A stretch of 64,000 nt of DNA from Saprospiraceae bacterium (lineage in GTDB: Bacteria > Bacteroidota > Bacteroidia > Chitinophagales > Saprospiraceae): positions 104,412 through 168,411 of the forward strand of contig JALHLK010000007.1 of NCBI GenBank assembly GCA_022844565.1. The letters are read 5' to 3'. Both the position numbers and the translations under genes were made by a program. The notes under the pieces are model-generated. The model was not told the DNA's origin, did not search any database, and saw nothing but the letters and a program-made list of their open reading frames with translations. Of the stretch, positions 19,244 to 28,109 are shown piece after piece. Each line of letters begins with the position of its first letter. The stretch's first letter is position 1.

Positions 19244-19251
19244 ATCTCGAC

Positions 19252-20730
19252 TTATTTTAAGTATTTTGGATTTTGATCAGGAAAGACGGCATTCACTTCG
19301 GTAAACCATTGCTGTAGTTGGGCGGACATTTTTTTAGAAATTTTGGATTGTATTCCAGAAAGGTTTTGTTGTTCGCTTTGATCTGTTTTCAAATTGTAAA
19401 GCTCGTATGATTTGTCTTCATGATTGTAAATCAATTTGTAAGGATATTGCAAGATGGCAGAACTCGGTTTACCTCCTTGATTACTGTAATGCGGATAGTG
19501 CCAATAAAGTGAGCGTTTCGAAGCATTTTTAGGGTTTTTGATAAGATATTGAATAGGTTTACCATCTATTTCTTTAGGATTTGTTTTTTCGCCCATTGCT
19601 TTGATACATGTTGCAAAAATGTCTGCTGTTTGCACGGGTATATCTGAAAGATGATTTTTTGATGACTGGCCGGGCCACTTTATGATGAATGGTACTCTGA
19701 TACCACCTTCGTACATCCATCCTTTGCCTGCACGTAAAGGAAAATTTGTAGTCGGACTTCCTTCTGATGTGCTCAATCCTCCATTATCCGATGTAAAAAT
19801 GACCATAGTATTGTCTGCTATCCCCATCTCTTGGAGCTTTCGCATGATTTTTCCGATATTTGTGTCCATATTTTCCACCATGGCTGCGTAGACGGGTTGT
19901 GACTGCACTACTCTTTGTTTCCAGCTTTTTTCTGGAGCCATCCAAGCCTCGTCTTTGCGAAAAATACTGTCTTGGTTAATTCTTAAATCTTTTTGTTTTT
20001 GTTTGTACTTATTGACTAATGCAGTAGGGGCTTGCATGGGATTATGTACTGCGTAGAGAGAATATACCATTAAGAACGGTTGATCGGTGGTGGTATTTAA
20101 GAAGTTAACACATTCGTCTGCAAGTCGATCGGTCAGATATTCGCCTGCCGGTCCGTCAGTCATACGAGGATTTTTGTAAGGTGTAAAAAATCCACCGACG
20201 GTATCATTTACAAGGCCCACTGGACTCCCTTTGCTAAACCCTCCAATGTTTATTTCAAATCCTTGACGTTCTGGCCAATACTGCTCACTTTCTCCTAAAT
20301 GCCATTTTCCAGCAAAAAAAGTTTGATACCCATTTTTAAGTCCATATTCGGCCAACGTTTTTTCTTCTAATGCTAGGTTATAATTGATGGGTTTAGCTAT
20401 CATTTTTTCATATGACTTTGCTTGACCACCTGCCTGACGTCCTGTTATCCAATCGGTAATTCCCGTTTTGACTGGATACTTGCCCGTCATAAGACTTGCC
20501 CTCGACGGACTACACACTGGAGCAGTGGCATAGCCGTTTAGAAATTGTACGCCTTCTTTGGCTAATTTATCAAGATTTGGAGTTTCGTAAAATGTACTAC
20601 CATAACAAGTTAGATCTGCCCAACCCAAGTCATCAGCATAGATTAATACAATATTTGGCTTTGATGTCTTTTGACCTGAAAGATGAAGATTCATTGCAAA
20701 AAGTAGAAGTATGCAAAACCTTAATTTCAT
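19252..20730 (-). CDS. Secreted sulfatase (arylsulfatase A-like)
   Basis: A 492 aa sulfatase. The start at 20730 was chosen because it opens straight into a signal peptide (KLRFCILLLFAMNLHLSG); an ATG 36 nt upstream is also in frame. The formylglycine site is Cys73 in CSPSR (from the chosen start), with metal site IVLIYADDLGWADLTCYGS, FAGKWHLGE and FTSDNGGLS. It is full length. It is co-directional with the GH16 gene 8 nt downstream, a likely two-gene operon for desulfation and cleavage of a polysaccharide. The precise substrate is unknown. Confidence 0.92.
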   Translation of the reverse strand: MKLRFCILLLFAMNLHLSGQKTSKPNIVLIYADDLGWADLTCYGSTFYETPNLDKLAKEGVQFLNGYATAPVCSPSRASLMTGKYPVKTGITDWITGRQAGGQAKSYEKMIAKPINYNLALEEKTLAEYGLKNGYQTFFAGKWHLGESEQYWPERQGFEINIGGFSKGSPVGLVNDTVGGFFTPYKNPRMTDGPAGEYLTDRLADECVNFLNTTTDQPFLMVYSLYAVHNPMQAPTALVNKYKQKQKDLRINQDSIFRKDEAWMAPEKSWKQRVVQSQPVYAAMVENMDTNIGKIMRKLQEMGIADNTMVIFTSDNGGLSTSEGSPTTNFPLRAGKGWMYEGGIRVPFIIKWPGQSSKNHLSDIPVQTADIFATCIKAMGEKTNPKEIDGKPIQYLIKNPKNASKRSLYWHYPHYSNQGGKPSSAILQYPYKLIYNHEDKSYELYNLKTDQSEQQNLSGIQSKISKKMSAQLQQWFTEVNAVFPDQNPKYLK

Positions 20731-21045
20731 GTTTTTAGCTAAAAATATTACAATCTTTATTTCCATTATTTGAATTTCTTTAAAACTGTTTTTAGGTGTT
20801 GCTGGTTTTATGTTAGCAACGACACGTAAGAATCAGCCACAAGGTATAAAGCAAAGTCGAGATAAACAGGTTAGTTTGTTGCAAAAAAAAGGTGTAATCA
20901 GTCAAAGCTATCGTTTTATTGATTGAAAATTAAAAAATTGAATTATTTAACTTCGATTAAGGATTCAAACTAAGATTGTAAAAATTTTATGATGCGTATT
21001 ATATTGTTTAAAAATGTTGTTAACTTAGCCTAAAATATAAAATCT
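20731..21045. other. Divergent intergenic gap with no recognised feature
   Basis: This 315-nt gap separates the divergent sulfatase and aspartoacylase-like genes and should hold both promoters. I see no convincing TAnnTTTG/TTG pair, repeat or ORF in it; a TTG start for the rightward gene lies at its end. Confidence 0.4.
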
Positions 21046-21960
21046 TTGATAGAACGATTACTTGCTGATTATAAAGGAATAGATAAAGGTCCACTACTGA
21101 TCGTCATAGCTGGATTGCATGGCAATGAGATGGCTGGTGTAGATGCTGTAGAAACCCTGTCCCAAATGTTAGTAGATGAAGGGCAAAAAGATCCTTCATT
21201 TAGGTATCATGGTAGGTTCATCGGCATAGCTGGTAATATACCTGCACTCTCCTCAGGAAAACGAATGATCGACCTTGATTTGAATAGAATATGGTTAGAC
21301 GACAGGCAAAGTATTATCAATTCTACAGAGTTTCAAGAGATGAATAGTATTCAAAAATTGATTCATTCTTCTGTCATTGATCACCCAATCAACGAATCCA
21401 TCTTCATCATGGACCTTCATACTACGTCATCACCAAGAGGGATCTTCGCAGTTTGTACCAATTCTCCAAACAGTAAAAAAATCACAGGTGAATTGCACTG
21501 TCCAGTGATAACCAATATGACTGAGCAACTCCGAGGATCTATGATACAATACTACATGGATCATACCATAGAAGGTAGGAAAATCACAAGCTTTGCTTTT
21601 GAAGGAGGACAACATGATGACGAAAACTCCATCAGTAGATTGATAGCTGGTATGGTCAATTGTATGCGTAGTATAGGTGCAGTTTTACCTCAAAATGTAG
21701 AAAGTAGGCACGACATCGTACTCCAAGAATACGCCACAGGATTACCAAAATTCTGTAAAATCACCTATATCCATAAAATTGAAAATGCCAACCTTTGGAA
21801 AATGAATCCGGGTTATTATGGATTTCAAATCGTCAAAAAAGATGAAATAGTGGCAAAATACGATGGAAAAGACGTAGCCATACCACATGATGCTTTGTTG
21901 CTTATGCCATTATACCAAGATACAGGTAAAGAGGGCTTTTTTTTGGTAAATGAGGAGTGA
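21046..21960 (+). CDS. Succinylglutamate desuccinylase/aspartoacylase family zinc hydrolase
   Basis: A 304 aa cytosolic protein of the zinc carboxypeptidase-like AspA/AstE family. Zinc and substrate motifs are visible: HGNEMAG (His and Glu ligands), DLNRIW with the conserved Asn-Arg, MDLHTTSS with the third ligand His, and FEGGQHD holding the catalytic Glu region. It begins with TTG (no ATG in a better place). The substrate (N-acyl amino acid) cannot be fixed. It stands alone, followed by a 634-nt gap. Confidence 0.88.
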   Translation: MIERLLADYKGIDKGPLLIVIAGLHGNEMAGVDAVETLSQMLVDEGQKDPSFRYHGRFIGIAGNIPALSSGKRMIDLDLNRIWLDDRQSIINSTEFQEMNSIQKLIHSSVIDHPINESIFIMDLHTTSSPRGIFAVCTNSPNSKKITGELHCPVITNMTEQLRGSMIQYYMDHTIEGRKITSFAFEGGQHDDENSISRLIAGMVNCMRSIGAVLPQNVESRHDIVLQEYATGLPKFCKITYIHKIENANLWKMNPGYYGFQIVKKDEIVAKYDGKDVAIPHDALLLMPLYQDTGKEGFFLVNEE

Positions 21961-22008
21961 TTACTTAAGAGTTAGGTTTTAGAGGGTAGGTCTTAAATTT
22001 AGGTGCTC

Positions 22009-22345
22009 GTGGGTTAAAGCCAAGAGTGGCGATGAGACAGAGGTAGTCGCCTCGCATCTCCATTCTTAAAAACCATTGCCGATACTCATTTCGAGCGCAG
22101 CAAGAATTCGTCTTTACTTTTCATGGATTATGAATATCTTTTGGCTTGAGCGAAAACAAATTGTAAATCCTTAACCCATATTGTTTTTTGTGTTTGACAA
22201 AGAAATCTTTAGCTAACTCCGTAAGCGTAAGAAATAAGAAAACACTCATTCAAGATCCAACTAGGTATGTAAATAGAAAGGATAAAAGTTTGCATGCTGG
22301 GTTAAAGCACAATAGGCCTTTTATTTGCGATTAGGGCGATGCATC
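22009..22345. repeat. Decayed long-hairpin element remnants
   Basis: The 634-nt gap 21961-22594 has no supported ORF. It contains TGGGTTAA at ~22009 with the opposing TTAACCCA at ~22171-22178. It also has a second segment near 22298-22345 (TGGGTTAAAGCACAATAG... GCGATGCATCC) that resembles the left arm of the element at 39185-39361 (GGGGTTAAAGTGCAATAAAA). These look like degraded, possibly overlapping copies of the hairpin family. Confidence 0.45.
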
Positions 22346-22509
22346 CTAAGAATTCAAAGTAGATGATGTTTATTTTGACGATTTGTCCAACAAAAATTAA
22401 TGCTTATACCAGAAATTGTTAAGTTCCTAATTTTATAATTCATACTCGACTGTCTAGAAACTTAATGATTTCTTAATACTGCATATAAGGGTTAATATTG
22501 GCCTAACAT

Positions 22510-22517
22510 TAATTTTG
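22510..22517 (+). promoter_or_regulatory. Putative -7 box (TAATTTTG) for the phoB-like gene
   Basis: TAATTTTG fits the Bacteroidota TAnnTTTG -7 element 78 nt upstream of the response-regulator ATG. No clear -33 TTG lies at 19-21 nt, so this is a moderate call. Confidence 0.4.
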
Positions 22518-22594
22518 CCACGAATTTATAAGTCATCATAGTGCTTATGACTTGAAATTTCATAAATTTACCGTGCTTAAAGAATAATAAATTA

Positions 22595-23284
22595 ATGTCT
22601 AACCAAGCAAGAATACTGATAGTAGATGACGAAGAGGATATTTTAGAACTTTTAAAATATAATCTTCAACGAGAAGGATACCTTATTGATACAGCACTTG
22701 ATGGAGTATCAGCCTTGCAAAAAATTCAAGAATTCAAACCTCATTTAGTTATCTTAGACATCATGATGCCAGGAATGGATGGTATAGAGGTGTGTGAGAA
22801 AATTAGAGCGATGGAAGAATTTAAAAGTACCGTTATCGTATTTTTAACAGCAAGAAGTGAATCCTTTACCCAAATGAGTGCTTACGACACAGGTGGAGAT
22901 GATTTTGTAAACAAACCAATCAAACTCAACGTTTTCAAATCAAGGATTAAAGCTAATTTGAGGAGACATCCAGATTTTTTGCATGTTTCTACACCTCAGC
23001 ATATCCTCCAATTAGGTACGCTCGAGATCAATTTGGAGAAATTTAAAGTATTAAAAGAAGGAATTGAAGTACAACTTGCCAAGAAGGAGTTTGAATTATT
23101 GGCTCTTCTAGCCAGCAAGCCTGGCAAAGTCTTCAAAAGAGAAGAAATTATGAGCAGAATATGGGGAAATGAAGTCATCGTAGGTGATAGAACCATTGAT
23201 GTACATATCAGAAAATTGAGAGAGAAAATCGGTGAGGATAATATTTCAACTATGAAAGGAGTTGGTTATAAATTAGATTTCTAG
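22595..23284 (+). CDS. OmpR/PhoB-family response regulator
   Basis: A 229 aa DNA-binding response regulator. The receiver domain (residues 1-~120) has Asp11-Asp12, phospho-acceptor Asp55 in LVILDIMMPG and the conserved Lys in DDFVNKPIK. The winged-helix Trans_Reg_C domain (~residues 135-229) contains LAKKEFELLALLASKPGKVF and DRTIDVHIRKLREKI. It is the partner of the kinase 9 nt downstream. The pair resembles PhoB/PhoR in architecture, but no phosphate genes are near, so the regulon is open. Confidence 0.93.
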   Translation: MSNQARILIVDDEEDILELLKYNLQREGYLIDTALDGVSALQKIQEFKPHLVILDIMMPGMDGIEVCEKIRAMEEFKSTVIVFLTARSESFTQMSAYDTGGDDFVNKPIKLNVFKSRIKANLRRHPDFLHVSTPQHILQLGTLEINLEKFKVLKEGIEVQLAKKEFELLALLASKPGKVFKREEIMSRIWGNEVIVGDRTIDVHIRKLREKIGEDNISTMKGVGYKLDF

Positions 23285-23293
23285 TCCAACGGT

Positions 23294-24349
23294 ATGTTAA
23301 AAAACTTTTCTATCAAACAACTTATCATTTACGTGACTGTACTCATTATAGTCAGTAATGGAATACTCTATTTTCTACACGATTTTGCAAAAAGCAACCT
23401 TGAGAGTAAGTATATATCAATGATATTTTTGATTATTGCTATTGCTGTAAATTTTTATATGATAAGTTATCTTCTAGAGCGATTTGTATTTAGAAGGATC
23501 AAAGTGATTTATAAGATAATTAGAGCAAGTAAACTCACAGATTCTGAGAAAGAAGCTGAGGATTATAAAAAGCTGACTTTAAAAAGTGTCAATGAAGATG
23601 TAGTGGAGTGGGCCAAGAACACAAAGCAAGAGCTTGATGAAATGAAGAGTCTTGAAGGTTACCGTAGGCAATATGTAGGTAATATTTCTCACGAGTTGAA
23701 GACACCAATTTTTTCTATTCAAGGATATTTGCATACATTGCTGGATGGAGGCTTAAAAGATGATACAGTCAATGTTGACTTCTTAAAGCGGGCTGTAAAG
23801 AATGTAGATCGATTGCAAAATATTGTAGAGGACCTTGAGATTATTACCAAGTTGGAGTCAGAAGAAGACAATATGGAGTATGCTAATTTTAGTCTTAAAT
23901 CTTTGGCTTTAGAAGTGATCCAAGACCTTGATGTCATCGCAGAAGAAAAAAATATCAAAATAAGTCTAAAGGAAAGTGCTGACCAAGACTTCATGGTCAA
24001 TGCCAACCAAGATATGATCAGACAAGTATTGAACAATCTAATCGTCAATGCTATAAAATACGGAAGTGACAATTCTACGATTAGGATATCTTTTTATGAT
24101 CTAGATACACAAGTCCTTACCGAGATATCAGATAAGGGCATTGGTATAGAAGAAAAACATCTTAAACACCTCTTCGATAGATTTTATCGCGTAGATACAT
24201 CTAGGTCAAGAGCAGTTGGAGGCTCTGGATTAGGCCTTTCTATTGTCAAGCACATCATAGAGGCACACAAACAACAAGTGCACGTAAGAAGCACAGTGGG
24301 CTTAGGTAGTACCTTTGGCTTTACACTTAATAAGGTAAACCGAGGGTAG
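23294..24349 (+). CDS. PhoR-like sensor histidine kinase
   Basis: A 351 aa inner-membrane kinase with two transmembrane helices (residues ~10-30 and 42-62) and only a short loop between them. A cytoplasmic linker leads to a HisKA domain with His133 in GNISHELKTPIFSIQG. The HATPase_c domain has N box NNLIVNAIKYG, G1 DKGIGI, F box FDRFYRVDTSRSR and G2 GGSGLGLSIVKHI. With so little extracytoplasmic sequence it probably senses membrane or partner-protein signals. It is co-transcribed with the preceding regulator and convergent with the amidohydrolase gene. Confidence 0.93.
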   Translation: MLKNFSIKQLIIYVTVLIIVSNGILYFLHDFAKSNLESKYISMIFLIIAIAVNFYMISYLLERFVFRRIKVIYKIIRASKLTDSEKEAEDYKKLTLKSVNEDVVEWAKNTKQELDEMKSLEGYRRQYVGNISHELKTPIFSIQGYLHTLLDGGLKDDTVNVDFLKRAVKNVDRLQNIVEDLEIITKLESEEDNMEYANFSLKSLALEVIQDLDVIAEEKNIKISLKESADQDFMVNANQDMIRQVLNNLIVNAIKYGSDNSTIRISFYDLDTQVLTEISDKGIGIEEKHLKHLFDRFYRVDTSRSRAVGGSGLGLSIVKHIIEAHKQQVHVRSTVGLGSTFGFTLNKVNRG

Positions 24350-24364
24350 ATTTATCCTAACAGA

Positions 24365-26083
24365 CTATTTTACATTTTTCTGCTGATACACTGGTTTTCC
24401 ACCTACAAAAGTATACAACACTTGAGCTTTCAATATATCATCGTCGCTACAAGTTACTAAATTTTTAGAAAGCACTACCAAGTCAGCATACTTACCTTTA
24501 CTGATCGATCCTTTGATGTCCTCTTCAAATGCAGCATAGGCATTGCCCAAAGTATAGGAATAAATAGCTTCTTGTCGTGTCATGGATTGTTCTTTATAAA
24601 ATACCATACCATCACTAGGTCTTCTTCTAGTGACAGATGCATAAAAGCTTTCTAAAGGACTGAGGTCTTCGACAGGTGCGTCTGTACCATTAGCTACAAC
24701 CACTCCTTTGTCCAAGAGACTTCTCCAAGCATAAGATCCATATTTTGCTCTATCTCTACCTAATCTTTTTTCTACAAATGGAGCATCAGAGGTACAGTGG
24801 ATCCCTTGCATACTTGCAATGATGCCAAATTCTGCAAAACGATTGAAGTCCGAAGTATCCAAATGTTGAGCATGCTCGATTCTCCACCTTTTGTTTTTGC
24901 CTTGACTACTTTGGGAAAGTACTCCTTCATAGATGTCTAAGACTACATTATTCGCTCTATCACCTATGGCATGCACACAAAACTGCATATCATACTGCAA
25001 TGCGATATCTGCGATCTTTTTTACTTCATAGATATCCGTCGTATTTTGACCATAAAAGCCTGGCTTATCACTGTAAGGCTTTAGTAGCCAAGCACCAAAA
25101 GCTCCTAGAGCACCATCTACTTCAGATTTTATAGCATTACAAGTGTAAAAATCACCACCTACACCTATTCTTTTGTAATCATCGAGTTTTCCAACCATGG
25201 TAGCTGAGTTGTGTCTTACCATAGCCCAAAGTCGTACACCCAACTTACCATTTTTAGCAAGTTCTTCATATTTTTTCAATTCTTCCATTCGACTACCAGC
25301 ATCTTGGAAGGAAGTGACACCATACTGCAAACAGTTTTCTACCGACTTATCAATAGCATCATACCATATTTCATCCAATTTTGATTGGTCGAGGGTAGCA
25401 AGGTAATCCTGATGTGATTTTCGAATCAGTTGCATAGCTCTTTCCTCAAAGACACCCACAATCTTCTTTTGCCCATCTTTTACGATCAATCCACCCGCTG
25501 GATCTGGTGTCTCAACAGTGATACCTGCTGCTTTCATAGCTGCTTCGTTCGCAAATAGGGAGTGACCGCTAGCATGAGTGAGGATTACAGGATTATTAGG
25601 AGATATTTTGCTCAGATCTTCGTGATATGGATACCCCAATACATTCCTAAACGGGATACTATCCCATTTTTCTTGGTGCCAACCTCTGCCATCGATCCAT
25701 TCACCTGGCTTAGCTTGATCAACTCTTTCTTTGACTTTTGCGATGATTTCTTCCCAACTCTTACTTTTTAAAAAATTGAGATTAAGTAGGCTGTAGCCCA
25801 ACCCCGAAAAATGGCCATGACCTTCGATAAATCCAGGCATCACAAAATTGCCTTTCAAATCTATAAGTTCCGTGTTTTTACCTTTGTACGCTTTGTAGTC
25901 ATCTTTTCCCACGGCTATTATTCTCCCATCTTTGATGACAATAAAATTACCTTCCGACGATTCATCAACGGTGTAAACATCGCCATTAAAGAGTATGCGG
26001 TCGGCTATTTGATCATTGACCTCTTCTTTGCATGATATGAAAAGGAGGACAGAGAGTAAGAATAGGATTTGAATTTTGATCAT
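24365..26083 (-). CDS. Amidohydrolase (YtcJ-like) lipoprotein
   Basis: A 572 aa metal-dependent amidohydrolase of the YtcJ/amidohydrolase-3 group. The signal peptide ends in lipobox LLFISC, so it should be anchored in the envelope. The metal-binding motif HGH occurs in PGFIEGHGHFSGLG, and later CVHAIGDRANN, IEHAQHLD and NGTDAPVEDLSPLESF supply further ligands. Family members hydrolyse amides or related cyclic substrates, but the natural substrate is generally unknown. The downstream neighbour is convergent; the DUF1648 gene lies 23 nt upstream in the same direction. Confidence 0.92.
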   Translation of the reverse strand: MIKIQILFLLSVLLFISCKEEVNDQIADRILFNGDVYTVDESSEGNFIVIKDGRIIAVGKDDYKAYKGKNTELIDLKGNFVMPGFIEGHGHFSGLGYSLLNLNFLKSKSWEEIIAKVKERVDQAKPGEWIDGRGWHQEKWDSIPFRNVLGYPYHEDLSKISPNNPVILTHASGHSLFANEAAMKAAGITVETPDPAGGLIVKDGQKKIVGVFEERAMQLIRKSHQDYLATLDQSKLDEIWYDAIDKSVENCLQYGVTSFQDAGSRMEELKKYEELAKNGKLGVRLWAMVRHNSATMVGKLDDYKRIGVGGDFYTCNAIKSEVDGALGAFGAWLLKPYSDKPGFYGQNTTDIYEVKKIADIALQYDMQFCVHAIGDRANNVVLDIYEGVLSQSSQGKNKRWRIEHAQHLDTSDFNRFAEFGIIASMQGIHCTSDAPFVEKRLGRDRAKYGSYAWRSLLDKGVVVANGTDAPVEDLSPLESFYASVTRRRPSDGMVFYKEQSMTRQEAIYSYTLGNAYAAFEEDIKGSISKGKYADLVVLSKNLVTCSDDDILKAQVLYTFVGGKPVYQQKNVK

Positions 26084-26106
26084 ATTGTTTTTCTATTACT
26101 ATGTGA

Positions 26107-26619
26107 TTAATTTTTGTTTAGCGATTTTGAAGTCAGACTCTTTATTGTGAAAAAGACTAAAGGTACTATCAAAATAAGTATTGTAGTAGGTAAAAACCAA
26201 GAACCTAACCCTTCTGAGTTTCCTTTAGCATGTTCTATTGTTTTGAAAGCAATCAATCCGAATGTTATCACGAGTACTAATTTTAAGAATCGCATCATTC
26301 TGGTTGCATTGGTATATTGTTTTAATGCATTTTCTTGGGTGATTTTGGTTGGGTAATTAAAGATGTGTGGAAATTGATTAATAAATGTGACCGCTAAAAA
26401 AAGGATTGTCCCAACAATAGGTAATGTAATAATGGTATTTTTTTTACCAAAATCATCAGCTTCACCGGAAGTATTAAAATGAGTAGGTATGGTTTCAGGT
26501 AAGTCATTATAGTTAATCAAAACAAATGCCCACATTCCAACCAGAGCCAACCAACCGATCAGCTCTATCGCCCAATCTAAGGTCGATAACTTTAATTTGA
26601 GTTTGGGTCTTTGTTCCAT
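26107..26619 (-). CDS. DUF1648 membrane protein
   Basis: A 170 aa inner-membrane protein with four hydrophobic segments. After the first helix it has the DUF1648 signature (LPETIPTHFNTSGEADDFGKK), as in the N-terminal part of the SdpI family. Unlike SdpI it lacks the additional C-terminal membrane unit, so it is a stand-alone DUF1648 protein. It is 23 nt upstream of the amidohydrolase gene and probably co-transcribed. Function unknown. Confidence 0.88.
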   Translation of the reverse strand: MEQRPKLKLKLSTLDWAIELIGWLALVGMWAFVLINYNDLPETIPTHFNTSGEADDFGKKNTIITLPIVGTILFLAVTFINQFPHIFNYPTKITQENALKQYTNATRMMRFLKLVLVITFGLIAFKTIEHAKGNSEGLGSWFLPTTILILIVPLVFFTIKSLTSKSLNKN

Positions 26620-26817
26620 ACTTTAATTATTTAGTTACAAATATAAATCTTAGGGTCGATACTTACATTTAGAATTCTAGTTTTTTATTTTTTGATAAAC
26701 GGGTATTCTAAATTTTTGGATTAGTATTTTTACTTACATAATTTACTGATAAGAATCCATTATTTATTTAAATCAACTAAATTTGATATTTAATAATGAA
26801 CATATTAAATCATACCT

Positions 26818-27738
26818 ATGCAAATTTCCCACTTAAATATAGTCTTCTTATTGCTAATCTTTCATATCAGCCTTTATTCTCAAGATTTGATAAAAACGGA
26901 TTTGGTTTGGCAAAACGATTTAAAAAAAGCATATCTTTCTTCCCTTGACACAAAGACAATTGAGCCACTCCAATCTTATCTTGATTCAAATATTGAAAAA
27001 TATCAGGGCAATCTCGACTTCAATAAAATGTACTATTCTTACAGAATTGCTTATTTTCGCAAAGTAGATAAGCCGAGACTTCGCAAGAAAACACGAGAAG
27101 AAAAACTTCAGGATAAAGCATTGTTGCGGTACATCGAGGATATTAAAGAATATAGGGAGGCGTGCATTAAATGCTCTTTATGTGCATTAATTGACCAATA
27201 CGAAACATATCAAGCATTGAAGCTCGACAGCTATTTTCCACCGGCAGACAAGGATGCAATCTTTTCAAAAGGATATAAACAATCAAAAGAAGGTCCAGCA
27301 TTCAATGTAAAATATATAGGAGGTGATCGGTCGTACATTGGAGCAGAATTTTCATTTAAAGCTATACATTCACCTGCATATGTCGTCAAAGACATTGATC
27401 CATCAACAAATAAGTTGGCAAAACTATGTAGAAGTCCAGTCAATATGATAGCGCTTTCTCCATCCTTTGGTTTTAACTACAATCCTTCTGACAAGCACAA
27501 ACAAGCCGTGTTTAATCTTTTATCGCTCAATACCCCATTATTTGTCAAACCAACTCAGGTAGGCCTAGAGTTTACACCTCAAAAGAATTTATTTTTCTAT
27601 AGACCAGAATTAGGTTTTGGTTATAACGGCTTTACGGTTTCAGTGGGTTACAACGTTGTGTTTTCTAAAGATCTACGTTCACATATGGATCGATGGGCAT
27701 TAACTTTAGGGTATACTTTTGTAAAAGATGCTAAGTAA
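26818..27738 (+). CDS. Secreted protein of unknown function
   Basis: A 306 aa exported protein with signal peptide QISHLNIVFLLLIFHISLYSQ. The middle is charged and helical with a CIKCSLCALI cluster. The C-terminal ~110 residues are beta-rich with alternating aromatic residues (FTPQKNLFFYRPELGFGYNG, FTVSVGYNVVFSK), suggesting a small outer-membrane or surface barrel-like unit. I do not recognise a family. The last 179 nt of homology (27542-27720) are repeated after the HipBA genes at 29400-29578, so this gene's 3' end was duplicated around that module. Confidence 0.7.
   Translation: MQISHLNIVFLLLIFHISLYSQDLIKTDLVWQNDLKKAYLSSLDTKTIEPLQSYLDSNIEKYQGNLDFNKMYYSYRIAYFRKVDKPRLRKKTREEKLQDKALLRYIEDIKEYREACIKCSLCALIDQYETYQALKLDSYFPPADKDAIFSKGYKQSKEGPAFNVKYIGGDRSYIGAEFSFKAIHSPAYVVKDIDPSTNKLAKLCRSPVNMIALSPSFGFNYNPSDKHKQAVFNLLSLNTPLFVKPTQVGLEFTPQKNLFFYRPELGFGYNGFTVSVGYNVVFSKDLRSHMDRWALTLGYTFVKDAK
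27542..27720 (+). repeat. 179-bp direct repeat, left copy (within 3' end of secreted-protein gene)
   Basis: Runs from TTGTCAAACCAACTCAGG to GGGTATACTTTT. The right copy is at 29400-29578, the same length with no gaps and about 90% identical by eye (around 17 differences, clustered near the end). The pair brackets the HipB/HipA-like genes. Confidence 0.92.
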
Positions 27739-27760
27739 ACAATCTTGATTCATGATTATG

Positions 27761-27791
27761 TTCATTATTATAAACAAAAAGTGTATATTTG
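27761..27791 (+). promoter_or_regulatory. Putative promoter of the hipBA-like operon
   Basis: TATATTTG at 27784-27791 matches the Bacteroidota TAnnTTTG -7 element. TTC at 27761-27763, 20 nt upstream, is a near-match to the -33 TTG. The hipB-like ATG is 24 nt downstream of the -7 box. TATTATAAAC upstream and TAATAATAAAC downstream of the box form a possible repeated operator half-site. Confidence 0.55.
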
Positions 27792-27815
27792 TGCGTAATA
27801 ATAAACATTTTAATA

Positions 27816-28106
27816 ATGACTTGGAAAAAGCAAATTATTTTTCCCAAACATCAGGTCTTACTAGAACAGATGGGAGAGAATATAAAACTAGCTAGAAAAA
27901 GAAGAAAACTGACCTCAATTCAAGTAGCAGAAAGAGCTGACATATCCAGAACTACCCTATATCAAATAGAAAAGGGAACAGCAAGCGTGGCACTAGGTGC
28001 TTATTTTAATGTATTAAGAGTATTAGGTCTTCAAAATGATTTTCTTAAACTAGCTGCTGATGACGAACTAGGGAAGAAATTGCAAGATATTGCTTTATTA
28101 AAATAG
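27816..28106 (+). CDS. hipB: HipB-like XRE-family antitoxin
   Basis: A 96 aa helix-turn-helix protein. The start at 27816 (MTWKKQIIFPKH) was preferred over the in-frame ATG at 27789, because the latter lies within the promoter -7 box and adds a hydrophobic stretch foreign to the family. The XRE domain (residues ~18-75) reads NIKLARKRRKLTSIQVAERADISRT, split as NIKLARKRRKL and QVAERADISRTTLYQIEKG. As in HipB, it should bind and neutralise the downstream HipA kinase and repress the operon. It is 3 nt upstream of the kinase gene. Confidence 0.88.
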   Translation: MTWKKQIIFPKHQVLLEQMGENIKLARKRRKLTSIQVAERADISRTTLYQIEKGTASVALGAYFNVLRVLGLQNDFLKLAADDELGKKLQDIALLK

Positions 28107-28109
28107 AAC

